This document shows, piece after piece, positions 59,482 through 64,000 of a stretch of DNA of 64,000 bases (position 1 is its first letter; each line of letters starts with the position of its first letter). The position numbers and the translations under genes were made by a program. The notes beneath the pieces were generated by a model. The model was not told the DNA's origin. It saw only the letters and a program-made list of their open reading frames with translations, and searched no databases. The DNA lies in the NCBI RefSeq assembly GCF_918697865.1, contig NZ_CAKKMV010000003.1:401653-465652 (forward strand). Reading direction: 5' to 3'. This DNA comes from Massilia sp. Bi118. Its GTDB lineage: Bacteria > Pseudomonadota > Gammaproteobacteria > Burkholderiales > Burkholderiaceae_D.

Positions 59482-60405
59482 ATGACACAGACACTCGCTT
59501 CTTCCCTGCCCGCGGCGCCAGCCGACAGCCGGCGCGAATCGCGCGGCATGCTGCTCGGCCTGGCCGGGGTCGCCCTGTTCAGCCTGACCCTGCCGATGAC
59601 GCGCATGGCGGTGGCGGAACTCGATCCGCTGTTCGTCGCCCTGGCGCGCGCGGTGGGCGCGGCCGTCATCGCCGGCGCCTGGCTGCGCTGGTCCCGCGCG
59701 CCCTTGCCGCCGCGTGCAGCGCTGCTGCCCCTGGCCATGGTGGCCCTCGGCTGCATCCTCGGCTTTCCGCTGCTGACCTCGATCGCCATGCAATCCCTGC
59801 CGGCCTCGCACGGCGCGGTGCTGGTGGGCGCGCTGCCGCTCTGCACGGCCCTGTATTCGGCGCTGCGCGGCCACGAGCGGCCCTCGCGCGGCTTCTGGGC
59901 CCTGGCCCTGCTCGGTTCAAGCCTGGTGGTGGCCTTTGCGCTGGACCAGGGCGGCGGCCATTTCGCGCCGGCCGACTTCCTGATGTTCGCAGCGGTGCTG
60001 TCGGCGGCGGTCGGTTACGCAGAAGGCGGCAGGCTGGCGCGCAGCATGGGCGGCCAGGAGACCATCAGCTGGGCGCTGGTGCTGGCCGCGCTGCCCAGCG
60101 CCCTGCTGCTGGCCGTACTCGACCCCGGACAATTCGGACGGCTCGGCGCGGTCGGACCGCGCGCCTGGCTGGGGCTGGGCTACACGACCGTGTTCTCGAC
60201 CATCGTCGGCTTCTTTTTCTGGTACCGCGGCCTGGCGCTGGGCGGGGTGGCGCGGGTCGGCCAGGTGCAGCTGGTGCAGCCTTTTCTTTCCCTGGGCGGG
60301 GCCTGGGTCTTGCTGGGCGAGCCGCTCACGGTGGCGAACTGCGGCTTTGCGTTGGCGGTGATTGCCGTGGTGGCCCTTGGGCGCCGGATGCAGGTGCGGC
60401 GGTAG
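59482..60405 (+). CDS. EamA/DMT family transporter
   Basis: A 307-residue inner-membrane protein with about ten helices arranged as two EamA repeats (LGLAGVALFSLTLPMTRMAV; VFSTIVGFFFWYRGLALGG). The family exports amino acids and metabolites. The MocR regulator upstream probably controls it. The substrate is unknown. Confidence 0.9.
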   Translation: MTQTLASSLPAAPADSRRESRGMLLGLAGVALFSLTLPMTRMAVAELDPLFVALARAVGAAVIAGAWLRWSRAPLPPRAALLPLAMVALGCILGFPLLTSIAMQSLPASHGAVLVGALPLCTALYSALRGHERPSRGFWALALLGSSLVVAFALDQGGGHFAPADFLMFAAVLSAAVGYAEGGRLARSMGGQETISWALVLAALPSALLLAVLDPGQFGRLGAVGPRAWLGLGYTTVFSTIVGFFFWYRGLALGGVARVGQVQLVQPFLSLGGAWVLLGEPLTVANCGFALAVIAVVALGRRMQVRR

Positions 60406-60464
60406 CCTCAGGCATTGGCAAGTCGTACAATACCGGCTCTTATCTATGTAAGCCTGGAGACCCC

Positions 60465-60926
60465 ATGTCTGTTTACGACAAACTCAAAGAACTGAACATC
60501 ACCCTCGCCTCGCCGGCAGCCCCGGCCGCGGCCTACGTCATGTACGTGCAGACCGGCAACCTGGTCTTCATCTCCGGCCATATCGCCAAGAACGCCGACG
60601 GCTCGCCGAACGCCGGCCTGCTGGGCAAGAACAAGACCACCGCCGAAGGCCAGGCCGCCGCGCGCTCGGTCGCGATCGACCTGATGGGCACCCTGCAGGA
60701 AGCTGTAGGCGGCGACCTGGGCCGCGTGAAGCGCATCGTCAAGGTGATGAGCCTGGTCGCTTCGACCCCGGAATACAACGAACAGCACCTGGTCACGAAC
60801 GGCTGCTCGGAACTGCTGGGCGAAGTGTTCGGCGATGCCGGCAAGCATGCGCGCTCGGCGTTTGGCGTGGCTTCGCTGCCGCGCGGCACTTGTGTCGAAA
60901 TCGAAATGATCGTAGAAGTCGCGTAA
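60465..60926 (+). CDS. RidA family protein
   Basis: 153 residues. RidA proteins deaminate reactive enamine/imine intermediates from PLP enzymes. The tail ASLPRGTCVEIEMIVEVA keeps the Arg and Glu of the active site, with SGHIAKNADG early. GGAGA precedes the ATG at 60465. It follows the EamA gene and precedes an aminotransferase gene, a natural source of such intermediates. Confidence 0.9.
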   Translation: MSVYDKLKELNITLASPAAPAAAYVMYVQTGNLVFISGHIAKNADGSPNAGLLGKNKTTAEGQAAARSVAIDLMGTLQEAVGGDLGRVKRIVKVMSLVASTPEYNEQHLVTNGCSELLGEVFGDAGKHARSAFGVASLPRGTCVEIEMIVEVA

Positions 60927-60933
60927 CAATGAC

Positions 60934-60952
60934 GTGGGCACGGGGTGCCCAC
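60934..60952. terminator. Hairpin after ridA-like gene, weak terminator candidate
   Basis: Arms GTGGGCA and TGCCCAC around a CGGGG loop. No T-run follows, so it may act with Rho or as an mRNA end stabiliser. Confidence 0.45.
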
Positions 60953-61064
60953 CAATGCAAGTTCCGAGGCAAACCCACAAGGCACGCCTCATTTAACGAA
61001 GCGGCTCATCCAGCTGCTTTATAATGGCCGACGCACCAATCGCCGTCCTTCCTGTGAGATCAGT

Positions 61065-62258
61065 ATGAAAATCGAAAATCCCAATCCCATCCAGTGGCAG
61101 TTTTCGGAACGCGCGCAGCAGCTGCAAAGCTCGGCGATCCGCGAAATCCTGAAGATTACCCAGCGTCCGGAGATCATCTCCTTCGCCGGCGGCCTGCCGT
61201 CGCCCGCCACCTTCCCGGTCGAGCGCATGAAAGCCGCTTACGACAAGGTATTGTCGGAAACCGGCAAACAGGCCCTGCAATACGGCCCGACCGACGGCTA
61301 CGCCCCGCTGCGTGATTGGATTGCGGGATACCTGTCCACGCCCGACTGCAAGATCCTGCCCGAGCAGATCCTGATGGTGTCCGGCTCGCAGCAGGCGCTC
61401 GACCTGCTGGGCAAGGTGCTGATCGACGAAGGCAGCAAAGTGCTGGTCGAGACCCCGAGCTACCTTGGCGCCCTGCAGGCGTTCTCGGTCTACCGCCCCG
61501 ATTTCCACTCGGTCGAGACCGACGAGCACGGCCTGGTGCCGTCCTCGCTCGAAGGCCTGGCCGAGGGCGCGCGCCTGCTGTACGCGCTGCCGAACTTCCA
61601 GAACCCGACTGGCCGCTCGCTGTCGCTGGAACGTCGGCGCGAATTAGTTGAAACTTGCGCCCGCCTGGGCCTGCCGCTGATCGAAGACGATCCTTACGGC
61701 GCGCTGTCGTACAAGGGCGAGCCGATGCCGCGCATGCTGAACATGAACCCGGACGGCGTGATCTACATGGGTTCCTTCTCGAAGGTGCTGACCCCGGGCA
61801 TCCGCCTCGGCTACGTGTGCGCCCCGCTGCCGCTGGTGCGCCGCCTCGAGCTGGCCAAGCAGGCCGCCGACCTCCACACCGCCCAGCTGACCCAGATGGT
61901 CGTGCACGAAGTGGTCAAGGACGGCTTCCTGGACGAGCACATCCCGACCATTCGCACCCTGTATGCCAACCAGTGCCAGGCAATGCTGGACGCGATGGAC
62001 GAGCAGTTCCCGAAAGAAGTGACCTGGACCCGTCCGGAAGGCGGCATGTTCATCTGGGTCGACCTGCCGAAGCACATCGACGCCACCAAGCTGCTCGACC
62101 AGGCCATCGCCGCCCGCGTCGCCTTCGTGCCGGGCGCGCCCTTCTACGCCAACGATCCGTCCACCAATACCCTACGCCTGTCCTTCGTGACCGTGCCGCC
62201 GGAACGTATTCGTGAAGGCATCGCCGTGCTGGGCAAGCTGATCAAGGACCAGCTGTAA
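61065..62258 (+). CDS. PLP-dependent class I/II aminotransferase (LysN/2-aminoadipate-like)
   Basis: A 397-residue enzyme without an N-terminal DNA-binding domain. ISFAGGLPSPATFP, LPNFQNPTGRSLS, EDDPYGALSY and the PLP Lys in MGSFSKVLTPGIRLGY are typical of the LysN/Kat-II group that acts on 2-aminoadipate, aromatic or branched-chain amino acids. The exact substrate cannot be told. Start ATG at 61065 lies upstream of the conserved N-terminus. It follows ridA in the same direction. Confidence 0.88.
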   Translation: MKIENPNPIQWQFSERAQQLQSSAIREILKITQRPEIISFAGGLPSPATFPVERMKAAYDKVLSETGKQALQYGPTDGYAPLRDWIAGYLSTPDCKILPEQILMVSGSQQALDLLGKVLIDEGSKVLVETPSYLGALQAFSVYRPDFHSVETDEHGLVPSSLEGLAEGARLLYALPNFQNPTGRSLSLERRRELVETCARLGLPLIEDDPYGALSYKGEPMPRMLNMNPDGVIYMGSFSKVLTPGIRLGYVCAPLPLVRRLELAKQAADLHTAQLTQMVVHEVVKDGFLDEHIPTIRTLYANQCQAMLDAMDEQFPKEVTWTRPEGGMFIWVDLPKHIDATKLLDQAIAARVAFVPGAPFYANDPSTNTLRLSFVTVPPERIREGIAVLGKLIKDQL

Positions 62259-62275
62259 TCCTCTGGTTGCACTGT

Positions 62276-62306
62276 AACTTCTGGTTGTCCTAGACAACCA
62301 GAAGTT
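62276..62306. repeat. Perfect 14-bp inverted repeat between aminotransferase and GGDEF genes
   Basis: AACTTCTGGTTGTC (62276-62289), CTA, GACAACCAGAAGTT (62293-62306). Perfect arms and a 3-nt loop make a strong hairpin. It lies 18 bp after the aminotransferase stop. It could be a Rho-independent-like terminator without a T-run, or a protein-binding operator for the downstream gene. Confidence 0.75.
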
Positions 62307-62415
62307 GCGTCAAAGTCACAGATTTTTCTGTCAAACAAGCAATACTTGCCCATTGATGGTGCGCAACAAGGTATGATTTTGAACGTACCCATTGCGTAGC
62401 CTGATAAGGCACAGT

Positions 62416-63750
62416 ATGACCAACCTAGCCAGCGTGGGGCTTTCCGCGCCCCGCAAGCCTGCCATTCTGATCGTCGACGACGCGCCGGACAATCTTGCCC
62501 TGCTGCGCACGATGATGCTGCGCCAGGGTTATCAGACTTTCGTCGCCACTTCCGGCGAACGCGCCCTCGAGATCGCCCTGCGCATCCAGCCCGACCTGGT
62601 GCTGCTCGACGTCGTCATGCCCGGCCTGGACGGCCTGGAAACCTGCCGCCGCATGAAGGCCCACCCGCTGACCGCGCGCATCCCCGTGATCTTCATGAGC
62701 GCGCGCGGCGAGACCGACGACATCGTGGCCGGCTTCGACATCGGCGCCGCCGACTACATCCCCAAGCCGCTGCGCATGGAGGAAGTGTGCGCCCGCGTGC
62801 GCGCCCAGCTGCGCCTGTCCAGCGGCAGCGACGCCCAGAAGGAACAGGCGGACCGCCTGCGCATGATCGTCGACAGCATGGACCAGGGCCTGCTGATCGT
62901 CGAGCGCTGCGGCCGCATCCAGTACGCGAACCCGGCCTGCGACCGCTACCTGGGTTACGCGACCGATGAACTGGTGGGCCGCTCGCTGGCCGAGCTGGTG
63001 GCCCAGGACACGCACCAGGACGGCTGCGCGGCGATGGAAGCGTTCGGCAACGGCACCCGCGAAGTGCTGATCCGCCACCGCGACGGCGGCCTGCGCGCGA
63101 TGGACCTGACGATGACGCCGATGCACGCGGCCAACGGCCAGTTCGTCGCCCTGCTGCATGACATCACCCACCACAAGCAGTCCGAGGATGCGCTGCAGCG
63201 CGCCGCCATGCTGGATCCGCTGACCCGCATCGCCAACCGCCGCCACTTCGACGCCTTCATGGAAAAGGAATGGCAGCGCGCGATCCGCAACGCCCAGCCG
63301 CTGTCGCTGGTGGTGCTCGACGTCGACCACTTCAAGCTGTACAACGACACCCTCGGCCACGCCGCCGGCGACCTCTGCCTGCAGAAGGTGGCCCAGGCCC
63401 TCGAAGCGCACGCGCTGCGCCCGACCGACCTGGCGGCGCGCTACGGCGGCGAGGAATTCGTGCTGCTGTTCGGCGAGACCCCGGGCATCGCCGCCAGCCG
63501 CCTGGCGGAAGCGATCCGCACCACGGTGGAAGCCCTGCAGCTGCCGAACCCGCGCTCGCCGACCTCGCCGTGGATCACGGTCTCGGTGGGCGTGGCGACC
63601 ATCGTGCCGACCCAGCTGGACAAGATCGAGCAGCTGTTCGTGTGCGCCGACCGGGCCATGTATGCGGCCAAGGAGGGTGGGCGGAACCGCGTCGAGACGG
63701 CGCTGGCCGGGGCGGCGTGGGAGGCTGTGCGGAATGCGGCAATGATGTGA
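62416..63750 (+). CDS. Response regulator-PAS-GGDEF diguanylate cyclase
   Basis: A 444-residue protein. The receiver domain has VDDAPDN and the phosphosite in LVLLDVVMPGLDG; a PAS domain follows (IVERCGRIQYANPACDRYLG), then a GGDEF domain with GGEEF at 344-348. The I-site RPTD (RxxD) is intact, so c-di-GMP feedback is expected, unlike the enzyme at 16827. It makes c-di-GMP under a phosphorelay; no kinase gene is adjacent. ATG 62416 chosen over 62392, which adds eight non-conserved residues. Confidence 0.9.
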   Translation: MTNLASVGLSAPRKPAILIVDDAPDNLALLRTMMLRQGYQTFVATSGERALEIALRIQPDLVLLDVVMPGLDGLETCRRMKAHPLTARIPVIFMSARGETDDIVAGFDIGAADYIPKPLRMEEVCARVRAQLRLSSGSDAQKEQADRLRMIVDSMDQGLLIVERCGRIQYANPACDRYLGYATDELVGRSLAELVAQDTHQDGCAAMEAFGNGTREVLIRHRDGGLRAMDLTMTPMHAANGQFVALLHDITHHKQSEDALQRAAMLDPLTRIANRRHFDAFMEKEWQRAIRNAQPLSLVVLDVDHFKLYNDTLGHAAGDLCLQKVAQALEAHALRPTDLAARYGGEEFVLLFGETPGIAASRLAEAIRTTVEALQLPNPRSPTSPWITVSVGVATIVPTQLDKIEQLFVCADRAMYAAKEGGRNRVETALAGAAWEAVRNAAMM

Positions 63751-63757
63751 ACCCCGC

Positions 63758-63776
63758 CGTCATTCCCGCGAAGGCG
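63758..63776. repeat. Truncated copy of the CGTCATTCCCGCG palindrome
   Basis: CGTCATTCCCGCGAAGGCG matches the left arm of the copies at 19037 and 2013, but the right arm is missing: sequence switches to the insertion sequence. It marks the point where the IS went in. Confidence 0.75.
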
Positions 63777-64000
63777 CACTGCTGTCCAAGATAATTGACA
63801 GTTGAGCTGGTAGTAGACCATCGGAAAGGAGTTGCAGGTAAAGGTTAAGGGTACTAAAACCCTGAGTTCTCATGCTCACAACCTAAACCTGCAACCATGT
63901 CTACGATAACCACTTTCCAGGCGCTTTTAAAGGGTCTTCCACGCGCTGTGTTCAATCGTTGTGTCGAGCGACACAACGCGGACAAGGGGTGCAAGCGCTT
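63777..64000 (+). mobile_element. IS4-like insertion sequence, left part (continues past window)
   Basis: Starts directly after the broken palindrome and holds about 120 bp of noncoding end with the first codons of a transposase. The left inverted repeat should be near CACTGCTGTCCAAGATAATT, but the right end is outside, so repeat and target duplication cannot be confirmed. Confidence 0.6.
63897..64000 (+). CDS. Transposase, N-terminal fragment (IS4 family, DUF4372-like), cut by window end
   Basis: The first 34 residues, MSTITTFQALLKGLPRAVFN and on to RCVERHNADKGCKR, resemble the N-terminal DUF4372 helix found in IS4-type transposases (F..LL..LPR..F...V..H..D). The DDE catalytic part lies outside. 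The start is ATG at 63897. Confidence 0.6.
   Translation, partial: MSTITTFQALLKGLPRAVFNRCVERHNADKGCKR

Overview
The window is GC-rich and almost fully coding, with short spacers and many 4-base ATGA overlaps. The gene set points to a motile betaproteobacterium of the Oxalobacteraceae, most like Massilia/Telluria/Janthinobacterium. Reasons: elongation factor P carries Arg32 and sits beside the arginine rhamnosyltransferase EarP; flhDC, motAB and a che cluster with cheD lie in one block; there is a kynBUA operon; and the metG / DUF3460 / scpA / panC order is typical of Burkholderiales. The genus is inferred from family knowledge, not from a database search.

Layout. 1-7.5 kb: 3' part of sbcC, a small Cys-rich protein, a methyltransferase, the initiator tRNA with its own promoter and terminator, dbpA, and a pair made of a kinase-like PEGA membrane protein and a lipoprotein. 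7.5-12.4 kb: GNAT, GMC oxidoreductase, SnoaL-like protein, Tat-exported amidase, and a TetR regulator with two operator-like palindromes. 12.4-16.7 kb: efp-earP, then seven tRNA genes (Ala-GGC and Glu-UUC mixed) downstream of gltX. 16.8-28.6 kb: a diguanylate cyclase, an RlmN/Cfr-type radical SAM enzyme, apbC, metG, a FabMG-like protein, DUF3460, scpA, panC, a YcgR-type PilZ protein and a MocR regulator.

28.6-41.2 kb (minus strand) is the motility and chemotaxis block, transcribed flhD, flhC, a membrane methyltransferase, motA, motB, a CheZ-like protein, a CheY-like regulator, cheA, cheW, cheR, cheD, cheB, cheY, cheZ and an HDOD protein. No chemoreceptor gene is present. Between flhD and the divergent kyn operon lies a 520-bp AT-richer region with three phased copies of a ~50-bp direct repeat.

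41.7-46.1 kb: kynB-kynU-kynA (tryptophan to anthranilate) followed by an alpha/beta hydrolase and an acyltransferase. 46.2-48.1 kb: htpG. 48.3-52 kb: an ECF42-type sigma factor cassette (VOC, two YciI/DGPF genes, sigma factor with C-terminal extension, YdeI-like gene) with a promoter-like TGTCGA-N17-CGTC element in front. 52-55.3 kb: a two-component system, then four CTTCACG repeats spaced exactly 11 bp, then a UDP-pentose synthase gene. 55.4-58 kb: a lipoprotein built from five ~163-residue repeats. 58-63.8 kb: a MocR regulator divergent from an EamA exporter, RidA, an aminotransferase and a response regulator-PAS-GGDEF protein. The right edge enters an IS4-like insertion sequence that cuts into a dispersed palindromic repeat.

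The least explained items are the 163-residue repeat lipoprotein, the pseudokinase-PEGA/lipoprotein pair, the second CheZ-like protein with a tail shared with CheD, the phased repeats before flhD, and the 11-bp periodic repeats before the UDP-pentose synthase. Two palindromic repeat families (GGGGTCAGA type and CGTCGTTCCCGCG type) are scattered through the spacers.
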